From NCBI GenBank assembly GCA_964640305.1, contig CAZXFF010000003.1, forward strand, positions 7,153 to 71,152: a stretch of 64,000 bases of DNA, given 5' to 3'. Source of the DNA: Coprenecus sp964640305 (lineage in GTDB: Bacteria; Bacteroidota; Bacteroidia; Bacteroidales; UBA932). Of the stretch, positions 49,339 to 58,449 are shown in pieces (position 1 is the stretch's first letter; each line of letters starts with the position of its first letter). The position numbers and the translations under genes were made by a program. Below the pieces are notes generated by a model. The model was not told where the DNA came from. It saw only the letters and a list, made by a program, of their open reading frames with translations, and ran no database searches.

Positions 49339-51314
49339 TATCTCCCAAAATGTACCAACAAAACGGATATATCGGCGGGAGAAACTCCAGGTATACGGGA
49401 TGCTTGAGCAATATTACGTGGTCGATATTTAGTAAGTTTGAGTCTGGCTTCCATAGAAATTGAAGATATTGACATAAAATCAAAATCAGGTGGGATAGTC
49501 AGCCTTTCTAATTGCTTGATTTTATTACTTAGTGCGAGCTCCCTATCAAGATAGCCAGAGTATTTAAGAAAAATCTCAACAGAAGTAATTATATCTTCAG
49601 AAAGATTCGTATAAGTACAAGAAGTAGTAAGAGAATTATACGGCAAGGAGGAAAAAAGCAGGGAAACGTCATGATGCATCAAAGATACAGCCCGATTGAG
49701 AAATCTTGAGAGGACAGCACGTTTTGTAGATGGAACAAACTGATATAAAGCAGAAAGTGTAAGTTGAGGTCTACTGGCCAACTCCGATAATGGCTTTATG
49801 TTATCAACAGGTGTAGTACCGTTCTTTCGTAAAAAAGGATTAATGACATCTAGAGCTGGCTTTGTAGAAACTAGAGCGGAAGTCAATTTGGACTTTGCAC
49901 GCAATTTTAATTCGAGAAGAGACTTTCGCTCATCTGATATTAAACCGATCTTATCGGCAAGCGGTGTTAACCTTTCGTCCGCATTGTCCTGTCTTAAAAG
50001 AATACGGTACTCAGCACGTGAGGTAAACATCCTGTATGGCTCATCGACTCCTTTAGTAACAAGATCATCGACAAGGACCCCTATGTATGAGGAATCTCGA
50101 GTAAGAATGAATTCATGTTCCCCGTGGAACCTTAATGCAGCATTTATGCCCGCATATAGCCCTTGTGCGGCAGCCTCTTCATATCCGGTGGTTCCGTTAA
50201 CTTGACCAGCAAGAAAAAGATTTTGAATGAATTTTGAACGTAAAGTGATATCCAACGCTGTCGGGTCAAAATAGTCATATTCGATCGCATAGGCTGGTCG
50301 CAAAATATGTGCCGATTCAAACCCAAGGATTTTTTCCAGAGCCTTGCGCTGGATCTCGTAAGGTAATGATGAAGAAAAACCCTGTAGATAATACTCATTG
50401 GTATTCCATCCTTCTGGCTCTAGGAAAAGTTGATGTGAGTCTTTGTCAGCAAAGGTCCTGAGTTTGTCCTCGATGCTGGGACAGTATCGAGGACCGATTC
50501 CTGTAATCTTGCCTGAGAAAAGAGGAGAAAGATGGAAGGCAGACTTAAGTATATCGTGCACCTGTGCATTCGTGTGCGCAATATAGCATGGTTTCTGAGG
50601 AAGTCCGGACTGAATAGAAGTTCTGTAATTCAGATAAGAAAATTTTGCAGGATTAGCATCACCTGGCTGTAAGGAAAGTCGGGAAAGGTCTACTGTACGT
50701 ATATCGATTCTTGGTGGAGTCCCGGTCTTCATGCGACCTGTTGGAATACCCCGCTCTGCTAATTGGGATGTAAGATAATATGAAGGAGGTTCGGATATTC
50801 TGCCTCCTTCTGAAGTCTCTTGTCCGACATACATCCTGCCATTCAGGAATGTACCAGCCGTGAGGATGAAATAAGATGCTGAAAATTCAGCGCCGAGCGA
50901 GGTTCTGACAGATGTGATAGTATCTGCATCAAAGCTGATTGAAGAGACTGTATCCTGCCAAAGATACAAATTGACAGTATTTTCCAACAGATAACGCCAA
51001 TTCATCGAGTAATGCATTCGATCACACTGCGCCCTTGGACTCCACATCGCAGGTCCCTTTGAACGGTTAAGCATCCTGAATTGGATAGTCGATGCATCAG
51101 TGACGATACCAGAAAACCCGCCTAAAGCATCTATCTCTCTGATTATCTGACCTTTAGCAATACCACCAATGGATGGATTACAGGACATTTGAGCAATTTT
51201 GTTCAGATCCATGGTTATCAGTAGAACCTGACAACCCAATCTTGCTGACGCAACAGCGGCTTCACAGCCAGCGTGGCCGGCTCCAATGACTATAATATCA
51301 AAATGGTGCAGCAT
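49338..51314 (-). CDS. mnmG: tRNA uridine-5-carboxymethylaminomethyl modification enzyme MnmG (GidA)
   Basis: A 658-aa FAD enzyme that, with MnmE, modifies U34 of several tRNAs. The Rossmann FAD motif is G-A-G-H-A-G at 11-16; further landmarks are CNPSIGGIAKGQIIREIDALGG, FRMLNRSKGPAMWSPRAQCDR, GTFLNGRMYVG and TSRAEYRILLRQDNADERL. It is slightly longer than most homologues in the C-terminal part. Its ATG overlaps the ybeY stop by 1 bp. The gene is relatively AT-rich. The parS-like site touches its stop codon, and a near-match (GTTCCCCGTGGAAC) lies inside it at 50117-50130. Confidence 0.96.
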   Translation of the reverse strand: MLHHFDIIVIGAGHAGCEAAVASARLGCQVLLITMDLNKIAQMSCNPSIGGIAKGQIIREIDALGGFSGIVTDASTIQFRMLNRSKGPAMWSPRAQCDRMHYSMNWRYLLENTVNLYLWQDTVSSISFDADTITSVRTSLGAEFSASYFILTAGTFLNGRMYVGQETSEGGRISEPPSYYLTSQLAERGIPTGRMKTGTPPRIDIRTVDLSRLSLQPGDANPAKFSYLNYRTSIQSGLPQKPCYIAHTNAQVHDILKSAFHLSPLFSGKITGIGPRYCPSIEDKLRTFADKDSHQLFLEPEGWNTNEYYLQGFSSSLPYEIQRKALEKILGFESAHILRPAYAIEYDYFDPTALDITLRSKFIQNLFLAGQVNGTTGYEEAAAQGLYAGINAALRFHGEHEFILTRDSSYIGVLVDDLVTKGVDEPYRMFTSRAEYRILLRQDNADERLTPLADKIGLISDERKSLLELKLRAKSKLTSALVSTKPALDVINPFLRKNGTTPVDNIKPLSELASRPQLTLSALYQFVPSTKRAVLSRFLNRAVSLMHHDVSLLFSSLPYNSLTTSCTYTNLSEDIITSVEIFLKYSGYLDRELALSNKIKQLERLTIPPDFDFMSISSISMEARLKLTKYRPRNIAQASRIPGVSPADISVLLVHFGR

Positions 51315-51790
51315 TACTTCGGTTGATAGTTTTGGTTGAAATTCAAAAGCTCTTCGGGGAGCAAAGATAATGCACTTTCCTCTGCTGCGGTCATCTGGAG
51401 TTTCAGTTCAGGTGTCACATCGTCGAAACCAGTCAAATGGAGGATTCCATGAGCCATGACGCGGTAAAGCTCCAATGTGAAAGTGGAACCATATAGCTGA
51501 GCATTGGAATGGACAGAATCTAAGCTTATAAAGATATCAGCAGAAACTTTCTGCGTGTTGCCATGAGATTGCGGAGTATATCCTGAGGTATCAAAGGTAA
51601 TAATGTCGGTAAAATAATCGTGGTTCAGATACTGCCTGTTAACCTCAAGAACGTAGTTGTCGTCAGAAAAAATGTAATTAATATCTCCAATCTGGAAATT
51701 TGAGGTCAAAATGATTTCTTTTATCCAATTTTTAATTGCAATTTTGCGTTGTAAAACGAACGAAGCATCAACTGTTTCAAACCGAATCAT
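51314..51790 (-). CDS. ybeY: Endoribonuclease YbeY (16S rRNA maturation)
   Basis: A 158-aa metalloprotein of the UPF0054 family needed for 16S rRNA 3' maturation and ribosome quality control. The motif is H-G-I-L-H-L-T-G-F-D-D at 114-124: the first two zinc-ligand histidines are present but the usual third histidine is Asp124, a substitution I recall in Bacteroidota homologues. NYIFSDDNYVLEVNRQYLNHDYFTDIITF covers the rest of the conserved core (shown as NRQYLNHDYFTDIITF). Translationally coupled to mnmG. Confidence 0.93.
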   Translation of the reverse strand: MIRFETVDASFVLQRKIAIKNWIKEIILTSNFQIGDINYIFSDDNYVLEVNRQYLNHDYFTDIITFDTSGYTPQSHGNTQKVSADIFISLDSVHSNAQLYGSTFTLELYRVMAHGILHLTGFDDVTPELKLQMTAAEESALSLLPEELLNFNQNYQPK

Positions 51791-51840
51791 GGTGCGGAAT
51801 TTGTAAGTAATTTTTTGTAAAATTAATAATAATTACAACT

Positions 51841-52782
51841 ATGTCAAAAGTTAGTATCATCGGAGTAGGAAACGTTGGCGCCACATGCGCAAACGTACTC
51901 GCAGGCTGGAACATTGCTAAAGAAATTGTCATGCTTGACGTTAGGGAAGGTTTTGCAGAAGGCAAAGCTATTGATATTCAGCAGTCTGCAAAAATAATGG
52001 GTCTCACTTCCACTATCAAGGGGGTAACCAACGATTACAAGGCTACAGCCGGATCAGATGTTGTAGTGGTAACTTCAGGTATTCCCCGCAAACCCGGAAT
52101 GTCCAGGGAAGACCTTATCGGAACGAATGCAAACATCGTTAAGGAAGTCGTTTCAAACGTTGTCAAGTATTCCCCTAATGCATTCATCATCATGGTTTCC
52201 AACCCTATGGATACTATGACATACCTGGCATGGAAGACTTGCGGTATAAAGAAAAACCACCTCATCGGAATGGGAGGCGCACTTGACAGCAGCAGGTTCA
52301 ACTACTATCTGAGCCAGGCATTGAACGCTCCCGTATGCGATGTAGACGGTATGGTTATAGGCGCACACGGTGACGTGACAATGGTTCCCCTTATGAGCAG
52401 TGTACAGTATAAAGGCGGAAACGTTGAAAAAATACTTAACAAAGCCAAAAGAGAAAAGGTAATTGCAGACACAATGGTAGGCGGAGCAACCATTACAAAA
52501 CTTATGGGAACCTCTGCATTCTATGCTCCCGGAGCATGCGCTGCCAGCCTGGTTAAGGCCATTCTTCTTGACGAAAAGAGAATAATCCCCTGCAGCGTTC
52601 CCCAGAACGGAGAATACGGCGAAGAAGACATCTGCCTCGGTGTTCCTATCGTAATCGGCAAGAAAGGCGTTGAGAAAATCGTGAAGATCGCCATTACAGC
52701 TGAAGAAGAAAAGAGGTTCCACGAAGGAGCAGAAAAACAAAGAAACACTAACAAGATTCTCCACGAACTTGGTCTGATCTAA
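51841..52782 (+). CDS. mdh: Malate dehydrogenase
   Basis: A 313-aa NAD-dependent dehydrogenase of the LDH-like MDH type. It has the nucleotide motif GVGNVGATCANVLAGW, the substrate loop GIPRKPGMSREDL (discriminating Arg), catalytic His in IGAHGD and VSNPMDTMTYLAWK. In this organism it is the step of the reductive TCA branch that makes malate, upstream of fumarate reductase encoded 3-6 kb away. No strict TAnnTTTG box is visible upstream; TAATTTTTTG is the nearest match. Confidence 0.96.
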   Translation: MSKVSIIGVGNVGATCANVLAGWNIAKEIVMLDVREGFAEGKAIDIQQSAKIMGLTSTIKGVTNDYKATAGSDVVVVTSGIPRKPGMSREDLIGTNANIVKEVVSNVVKYSPNAFIIMVSNPMDTMTYLAWKTCGIKKNHLIGMGGALDSSRFNYYLSQALNAPVCDVDGMVIGAHGDVTMVPLMSSVQYKGGNVEKILNKAKREKVIADTMVGGATITKLMGTSAFYAPGACAASLVKAILLDEKRIIPCSVPQNGEYGEEDICLGVPIVIGKKGVEKIVKIAITAEEEKRFHEGAEKQRNTNKILHELGLI

Positions 52783-52872
52783 AAGTTTTTAACAGTTTTT
52801 TCAACAAAATAGTTGCTAATAGGAAAATTATAATTATTTTTACAACCTGAAAAAACTGAAACACGTAATATA

Positions 52873-53565
52873 ATGGAAGTAAAAAAATCAGAAAAAGCGA
52901 ATCTTGAGAAGAACAAGCTGCTTTACAGAGAGATAGGACTCATAATCGCTCTGGGCATTGTTCTGACTGCTTTCGAGTGGAGCTCTACTGAAAAGGCAGA
53001 ATCAATTATAGAGGAAGAAACCCAAGCAGTAATCGAAGTAGAAACAATACCTATTACTACTGAAACCCCTCCTCCTCCGTCAGAAGCCCCGAAAGTTCCT
53101 CAATTGTCAGACGTAATTGACATTGTTGAAGACGATATCGTGGTTGACACGGACCTGTTCATCAGTCTTGAAGACAACAGCGATCTTGGAGTCGAAATCA
53201 TGGACTATGTTGCTGAAGTTTATGAAGAGACCATTGAAGAGGCACCTATACCCTACGACGTTGTAGAAGAAAGGCCTACATTCATGGGAGGTGACAGGAA
53301 TACATTCACACAGTGGGTACACAAGAACCTAATATACCCTGAAATAGCAAGGGAAAACGGTATATCAGGCCGTGTATTCATCCAGTTCACAATTGATACT
53401 GACGGAAGTGTTACCAACATCAAAGTCATAAGGGGTGTTGACAACTCCCTCGACAAGGCAGCAATAGACGTGGTTTCAAAATCACCGAAATGGACTCCGG
53501 CAAAACAGCGTGACCGCGCTGTACGCGTAACACTTACCCTTCCTATTATATTCCAACTGAGGTAA
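52873..53565 (+). CDS. Energy transducer TonB
   Basis: A 230-aa TonB. Cytosolic N-terminus (1-20), one TM helix (about 21-38), a Pro/Glu-rich periplasmic linker with TPPPPSEAP, and a C-terminal TonB domain (about 145-230: FTQWVHKNLIYPEIARENGISGRV through TPAKQRDRAVRVTLTLP). It transmits proton-motive force to outer-membrane receptors; no TonB-dependent receptor is present in the window. No ExbB/ExbD neighbours. Confidence 0.93.
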   Translation: MEVKKSEKANLEKNKLLYREIGLIIALGIVLTAFEWSSTEKAESIIEEETQAVIEVETIPITTETPPPPSEAPKVPQLSDVIDIVEDDIVVDTDLFISLEDNSDLGVEIMDYVAEVYEETIEEAPIPYDVVEERPTFMGGDRNTFTQWVHKNLIYPEIARENGISGRVFIQFTIDTDGSVTNIKVIRGVDNSLDKAAIDVVSKSPKWTPAKQRDRAVRVTLTLPIIFQLR

Positions 53566-53584
53566 TTGATTAGGTTTGAATCAT

Positions 53585-53621
53585 GAGGCTGTCATTTGAA
53601 CAAGTGTCAGCCTCTTTTTTT
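53585..53621 (+). terminator. Rho-independent terminator of tonB
   Basis: Stem GAGGCTG/CAGCCTC extended across a T-T mismatch, followed by eight or more T. It covers an in-frame ATG at 53583 of the next gene, arguing that hflX starts later. Confidence 0.85.
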
Positions 53622-53630
53622 ATGCATAGA

Positions 53631-54818
53631 ATGAAAGAAAACACTGAACCGGTACTGGAAACTGCAGTAGTAGTATCTGTCATTCCACAGGGTGTAGATG
53701 ACAACAGGATAAAAGAAAACCTTGATGAACTGGAATTCCTCGCACTTACAGCAGGGGCCAAGAGCATAAAAAGATTTACCCAACGCATGGAAAAGGCTAA
53801 TTCCAGGACTTATGTGGGAACCGGGAAAATTGAGGAAATCAAAGTATTCATAACTGAAAACGAAATAAAACTGGTGCTTTTTGATGACGAACTTAGCCCA
53901 TCGCAACTGAGAAATCTTGAAAAGGAACTGGAATGCAGGATTCTTGACAGGACAAATCTGATTCTGGACATATTCGCACAAAGAGCAAAGACTGCCTATG
54001 CAAAAACTCAGGTAGAGCTTGCCCAATACCAATATCTTCTGCCAAGGCTAACCAGGATGTGGACACACCTGGAAAGACAGAGAGGTGGAATCGGCATGAG
54101 GGGGCCGGGAGAAAGCCAGATAGAAACAGACAGAAGGATCATCCTCAATAAAATCAGCCTGCTGAAAGAACAGCTGAAAAGGATTGACAGGCAAATGCTT
54201 TCACAGAGAGGGAACAGAGGATCATTGGTAAGGGTCTCTTTGGTAGGCTATACCAATGCAGGTAAGAGTACGCTTATGAACCTTCTCTCAAAAAGCGATG
54301 TCTTTGCAGAAAACAAACTGTTTGCAACATTGGATACAACGGTGAGAAAAGTTGTAATAGACAATGTTCCTTTCCTGCTCTCAGACACTGTAGGATTCAT
54401 ACGCAAACTGCCCACTCAACTGATAGAATCCTTCAAAAGTACCTTGGACGAAGTACGTGAAGCTGACATACTTCTCCATGTAGTAGATATCTCCCACCCG
54501 GATTTTGAAGAACAGATAAATGCTGTAAACAGAACACTAGCGGAAATAGGCGCCAAAGATAAACCGATATTCATGGTCTTCAACAAGATCGACGCATACA
54601 AATACGTAGAGATGAGCGAATATGAACTAGGCAACGAGAAACCGGAAAATATTTCACTTGAAAGACTTGAAAAGCATTGGATTGCAAAAGAAAACTCAGC
54701 CTGCATATTCATTTCTGCGAAAGAAAAACTGAATATCGACAAATTGAGGGCAAACCTGTACTCAATGGTAAGGGAAATACACGCAGGAAGGTACCCATTC
54801 AATAATCTGCTGTATTGA
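53631..54818 (+). CDS. hflX: GTPase HflX
   Basis: A 395-aa ribosome-associated GTPase that can split stalled ribosomes. The N-terminal HflX domain has LVLFDDELSPSQLRNLEKEL and DRTNLILDIFAQRAKT, then the signature GPGESQIETDRR. The G domain has G1 GYTNAGKST, G3 D-T-V-G-F and G4 N-K-I-D. ATGs at 53622 and 53631 are both possible; the one at 53583 sits in the preceding terminator. Convergent with a hydrolase gene 7 bp away. Confidence 0.95.
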   Translation: MKENTEPVLETAVVVSVIPQGVDDNRIKENLDELEFLALTAGAKSIKRFTQRMEKANSRTYVGTGKIEEIKVFITENEIKLVLFDDELSPSQLRNLEKELECRILDRTNLILDIFAQRAKTAYAKTQVELAQYQYLLPRLTRMWTHLERQRGGIGMRGPGESQIETDRRIILNKISLLKEQLKRIDRQMLSQRGNRGSLVRVSLVGYTNAGKSTLMNLLSKSDVFAENKLFATLDTTVRKVVIDNVPFLLSDTVGFIRKLPTQLIESFKSTLDEVREADILLHVVDISHPDFEEQINAVNRTLAEIGAKDKPIFMVFNKIDAYKYVEMSEYELGNEKPENISLERLEKHWIAKENSACIFISAKEKLNIDKLRANLYSMVREIHAGRYPFNNLLY

Positions 54819-54825
54819 GCAAAGA

Positions 54826-55635
54826 TTATTTCACCGACTGCTGTAGAAACGGAAGGAGTATATCAAGAACCTTCTGCGGATCCTCTATAAAAGAATTGTG
54901 CCCTACTCCTGAAATGACCTTGCAGACTGCATTGGGAAGACTTGTTACAACATTTGAAATCATTTCAGGGGACGCATAGGTGTCAGAATCACCGAAGATG
55001 AAAAGTACTGGAACATTGGTCTCACGGAGAAGCTCGACGCTGTCACTACGTGCCATCAGCCCTCTGACAACTGCACATATCCCCATGGGATCATGCGTCT
55101 CACATATTTCAACTGTCTCGGAAATTTTTCTGTCGCACTTGCGTAGATTGACTTTGGAATACATATTGGGTATTGCGATCTGAGCTAAAGAAAGCAATCT
55201 CCCCTGCCCTATCAGATTGATCTCCTTTTCCCTTTGAGAACGTTTGTCAGGATTATCGGCATAAGGGCTTGAATTGATATGCACCAGGGCTTCAACCATA
55301 TCCGGATACTGTCTGAGAAATTGCTGAGCAACGTAACCACCCATTGAATGACCGGCAATGGTAAGCTTCTGGACAGATTTTGACGATAAGAACTGATAGA
55401 TGGTTTCTGCAATGAATTGCATCGTATTTGACTCCGGATGACTTCCGGAAAGTCCGTGACCCGGTAGATCTATAGCAATAATCCGGTAAGAGTCAGGGAG
55501 CATCTCCCTGAACTCTTCCCAGATATACAATGTTTCCAGATAACCATGGAGCAAAAGCAATACTTTGTCTCCGTTCCCGGATTCGGAAACATGCAACGGA
55601 ATTCCGTTACTGAAGACAAAGTACTCCCTGTTCAT
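54826..55635 (-). CDS. Alpha/beta hydrolase
   Basis: A 269-aa alpha/beta-hydrolase fold enzyme: oxyanion HGYLET near 30, IAIDLPGHGLS near 53, nucleophile elbow G-H-S-M-G-G with Ser97, acid residue in FIFGDSDTYASPE and catalytic His in GVGHNSFIEDP. The substrate is unknown. It starts 3 bp after frdB on the same strand, so it is probably in the fumarate reductase transcript; a MenH-like role in menaquinone synthesis is possible but not shown by the sequence. Confidence 0.88.
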   Translation of the reverse strand: MNREYFVFSNGIPLHVSESGNGDKVLLLLHGYLETLYIWEEFREMLPDSYRIIAIDLPGHGLSGSHPESNTMQFIAETIYQFLSSKSVQKLTIAGHSMGGYVAQQFLRQYPDMVEALVHINSSPYADNPDKRSQREKEINLIGQGRLLSLAQIAIPNMYSKVNLRKCDRKISETVEICETHDPMGICAVVRGLMARSDSVELLRETNVPVLFIFGDSDTYASPEMISNVVTSLPNAVCKVISGVGHNSFIEDPQKVLDILLPFLQQSVK

Positions 55636-55638
55636 GTG

Positions 55639-56418
55639 TTAATCCTTAAGTTTTGCGCAAAGGAACTCTCTGTTAAGACGGGCTATATGGGATACGGTAA
55701 TACCCTTGGGACATTCCATCTGGCAAGCCTGAGTGTTTGTACAAGCACCGAAGCCAAGCTCGTCCATTTTCTGAACCATTGCTTTTGCCCTGCGTGCTGC
55801 CTCGGGACGTCCCTGAGGGAGGAGAGCAAGCGAACTTACTCTTGCAGCCACAAACAGCATCGCCGAGCCGTTTTTGCAGGTTGCAACACAAGCACCGCAA
55901 CCTACACAAGCTGCAGCATCCATGCTTTCGTCAGCTTTCTGCTTCGGAATCAGGATTGAATTGGCATCCTGAGCCCCACCTGTATTGACTGAGATGAAAC
56001 CGCCTGCCTGAAGAATTTTGTCGAACGCTCCCCTATTTACAACGAGGTCCTTGATTACAGGAAAACCTGCACTTCTCCATGGTTCGATAGTGATTGTATC
56101 ACCGTCCTTGAATTTACGCATGTGAAGCTGGCATGTGGTAATTTCACTGTCAGGACCATGGGGATGACCGTTGATGTAAAGAGAACACATACCGCAGATA
56201 CCTTCGCGGCAATCGTGGTCAAAAGCTATAGGACCAGAATTCTTGCAGCCTTTATTGACCGCTACTGGCTCGTTTCCTTCACGGATCAGCTGGTCATTGA
56301 GAATATCCAGCATCTCAAGGAAGGAAGTATCCGCTGAAATATCGGTTACTTTATATGTTTCAAAGTGACCTTTGTCCTTGGCGTTTTTCTGACGCCATAC
56401 TTTCAATGTAAAATTCAT
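55639..56418 (-). CDS. frdB: Fumarate reductase/succinate dehydrogenase iron-sulfur subunit
   Basis: A 259-aa electron-transfer subunit. [2Fe-2S] ligands are in CREGICGMCSLYINGHP and the later TTCQLH. The ferredoxin-like half has C-V-G-C-G-A-C-V-A-T-C-K-N (4Fe-4S) and GACTNTQACQMECPKGI (3Fe-4S/4Fe-4S remainder). It carries electrons from a quinol-oxidising anchor to FrdA. In anaerobic Bacteroidota it works in fumarate respiration and succinate formation. Starts 15 bp after frdA. Confidence 0.95.
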   Translation of the reverse strand: MNFTLKVWRQKNAKDKGHFETYKVTDISADTSFLEMLDILNDQLIREGNEPVAVNKGCKNSGPIAFDHDCREGICGMCSLYINGHPHGPDSEITTCQLHMRKFKDGDTITIEPWRSAGFPVIKDLVVNRGAFDKILQAGGFISVNTGGAQDANSILIPKQKADESMDAAACVGCGACVATCKNGSAMLFVAARVSSLALLPQGRPEAARRAKAMVQKMDELGFGACTNTQACQMECPKGITVSHIARLNREFLCAKLKD

Positions 56419-56433
56419 ATTAAAATTCCCTCC

Positions 56434-58380
56434 TTAGTCTTTATAGTTACGTGTTGAAGGTTTGACGAATTCGAAATTAAGAGGTTCCTTGTGAAGTACG
56501 GGTTCTTTGTCTGCACCTGTGTATTCCCATGCTGCTACATACACGAAGTTGACATCATCCCTGAGTGTTTCTCCATCGGGAGTCTGCATTTCTTCCCTGA
56601 AGTGACCGCCGCATGACTCTTTTCTATGAAGGGCATCCCTTGCCATAAGTTCACCGATTTCCATGAAGTCAGCCACCCTGAGTGCCTTTTCAATTTCAGG
56701 GTTGAACTCACCGTTTTCACCTGGAACATATACATCTTCCCAGAACTTCTTCCTGAGAGCCTGTATCTCGACAATAGCCTTCTTCAGACCTGCTTCGTTG
56801 CGTGCCATACCGACATGTTCCCACATGATATGACCAAGCTGCTTATGGTAATAATCTACAGTCTGGGTACCCTTGATCGAGAAGAGTTTTGCGATTTTTT
56901 CACGGACTGCTTTCTCAGCTTCTGCAAATGCAGGATCGTTGGTATCGACCTTGGGTTCCTGTATCTTGTGTGAAAGATAATCACCGATAGTGTAGGGGAG
57001 GATAAAGTATCCGTCTGCGAGTCCCTGCATAAGGGCCGATGCACCTAGCCTGTTACCGCCATGGTCGCTGAAGTTTGCTTCACCTATAGCATACAGGCCA
57101 GGAATGGTAGTCTGAAGGTTGTAGTCAACCCAGATACCTCCCATTGTATAGTGTATTGCCGGATAAATCATCATGGGCTCTTCGTACGGATTTACTGCAG
57201 TAATCTTTTCATACATCTGGAAAAGGTTTCCGTAACGGGCAGTAATCACATCCTTGCCCAATCTCTTGATGGCCGTTGAAAAATCGAGGAATACAGCGAG
57301 ACCTGTTTCGTTTACACCATAACCTGCATCGCATCTTTCCTTGGCTGCACGTGAAGCAACGTCACGGGGAACAAGGTTACCGAATGCAGGATATCTGCGC
57401 TCAAGATAATAGTCGCGGTCTTCTTCAGGTATCTGTGAAGCCTTGATTTCCTTCGCTCTGAGTCTCTTGACATCTTCAAGCTTCTTGGGCACCCAGATAC
57501 GTCCGTCATTCCTGAGGGACTCACTCATAAGGGTCAGTTTTGACTGCTGGTCTCCATGTACAGGAATACATGTAGGGTGGATCTGTGCAAAGCAAGGATT
57601 TGCAAAATAGGCTCCTTTCTTATAGCACTGCCATGCTGCAGAACCATTGGAGTTCATTGCGTTTGTAGAAAGGAAATACACGTTTCCGTAACCTCCTGAT
57701 GCCAATACAACAGCATGTGCACCGAAACGTTCGATTTCACCTGTTACAAGGTTACGGGCAATGATACCGCGTGCCTCACCGTTTATGACCACGAGATCCA
57801 GCATTTCATGACGCGGATAAGATTTTACGCTTCCCTTGGCAATCTGCCTGTTCAACGAAGCATATGCTCCGAGAAGAAGCTGCTGTCCGGTTTGTCCGCG
57901 GGCATAAAAAGTACGGCTTACCTGAGCACCTCCGAAGGAACGGTTATCCAACTGTCCGCCGTAATCACGTGCAAAAGGTACACCCTGGGCTACGCACTGG
58001 TCAATGATAAGGTTGCTGACCTCGGCTAACCTGTACACATTAGCTTCACGACTGCGATAGTCTCCGCCCTTGATGGTATCATAGAAAAGACGGTAAACGG
58101 AGTCATTGTCGTTTTGGTAGTTCTTAGCTGCATTTATACCACCCTGAGCCGCAATAGAGTGAGCGCGGCGAGGTGAGTCACTTATGCAAAAAATCTTAAC
58201 ATTATAGCCTAATTCACCGAGGGTAGCTGCTGCAGAAGCGCCACCGAGACCAGTACCAACAACAATAATGTCGAGTTTTCTCTTATTGGCTGGGCTGACC
58301 ACGCGGATTGCGGCTTTATGCTTAGTCCATTTTTCTGCCAAAGGACCTTCCGGAACTTTGGAAATTAACTTATCCTCCAT
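56434..58380 (-). CDS. frdA: Fumarate reductase/succinate dehydrogenase flavoprotein subunit
   Basis: A 648-aa FAD subunit that reduces fumarate or oxidises succinate. The dinucleotide motif is GTGLGGASAAATLGELG; the covalent-FAD histidine lies in R-A-H-S-I-A-A-Q-G-G; the active-site region includes HPTCIPVHG and FGNLVPRDVASRAAKE. I start at 58380 (MEDKLIS), not 58413. The cytochrome b subunit gene (frdC), which usually precedes frdA in Bacteroidota, is absent: the next gene upstream is a glycosyltransferase. Confidence 0.95.
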   Translation of the reverse strand: MEDKLISKVPEGPLAEKWTKHKAAIRVVSPANKRKLDIIVVGTGLGGASAAATLGELGYNVKIFCISDSPRRAHSIAAQGGINAAKNYQNDNDSVYRLFYDTIKGGDYRSREANVYRLAEVSNLIIDQCVAQGVPFARDYGGQLDNRSFGGAQVSRTFYARGQTGQQLLLGAYASLNRQIAKGSVKSYPRHEMLDLVVINGEARGIIARNLVTGEIERFGAHAVVLASGGYGNVYFLSTNAMNSNGSAAWQCYKKGAYFANPCFAQIHPTCIPVHGDQQSKLTLMSESLRNDGRIWVPKKLEDVKRLRAKEIKASQIPEEDRDYYLERRYPAFGNLVPRDVASRAAKERCDAGYGVNETGLAVFLDFSTAIKRLGKDVITARYGNLFQMYEKITAVNPYEEPMMIYPAIHYTMGGIWVDYNLQTTIPGLYAIGEANFSDHGGNRLGASALMQGLADGYFILPYTIGDYLSHKIQEPKVDTNDPAFAEAEKAVREKIAKLFSIKGTQTVDYYHKQLGHIMWEHVGMARNEAGLKKAIVEIQALRKKFWEDVYVPGENGEFNPEIEKALRVADFMEIGELMARDALHRKESCGGHFREEMQTPDGETLRDDVNFVYVAAWEYTGADKEPVLHKEPLNFEFVKPSTRNYKD

Positions 58381-58449
58381 AATGTAAAACTTAGTATATA
58401 AAATATGTTGCAATTTTACTCGCTTTTTACCACTTATCCAAACGTTTCT

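Noticed and set aside
53583..53630. Upstream in-frame start of hflX at 53583
   Set aside because: It falls in the stem of the tonB terminator and adds residues not typical of HflX.
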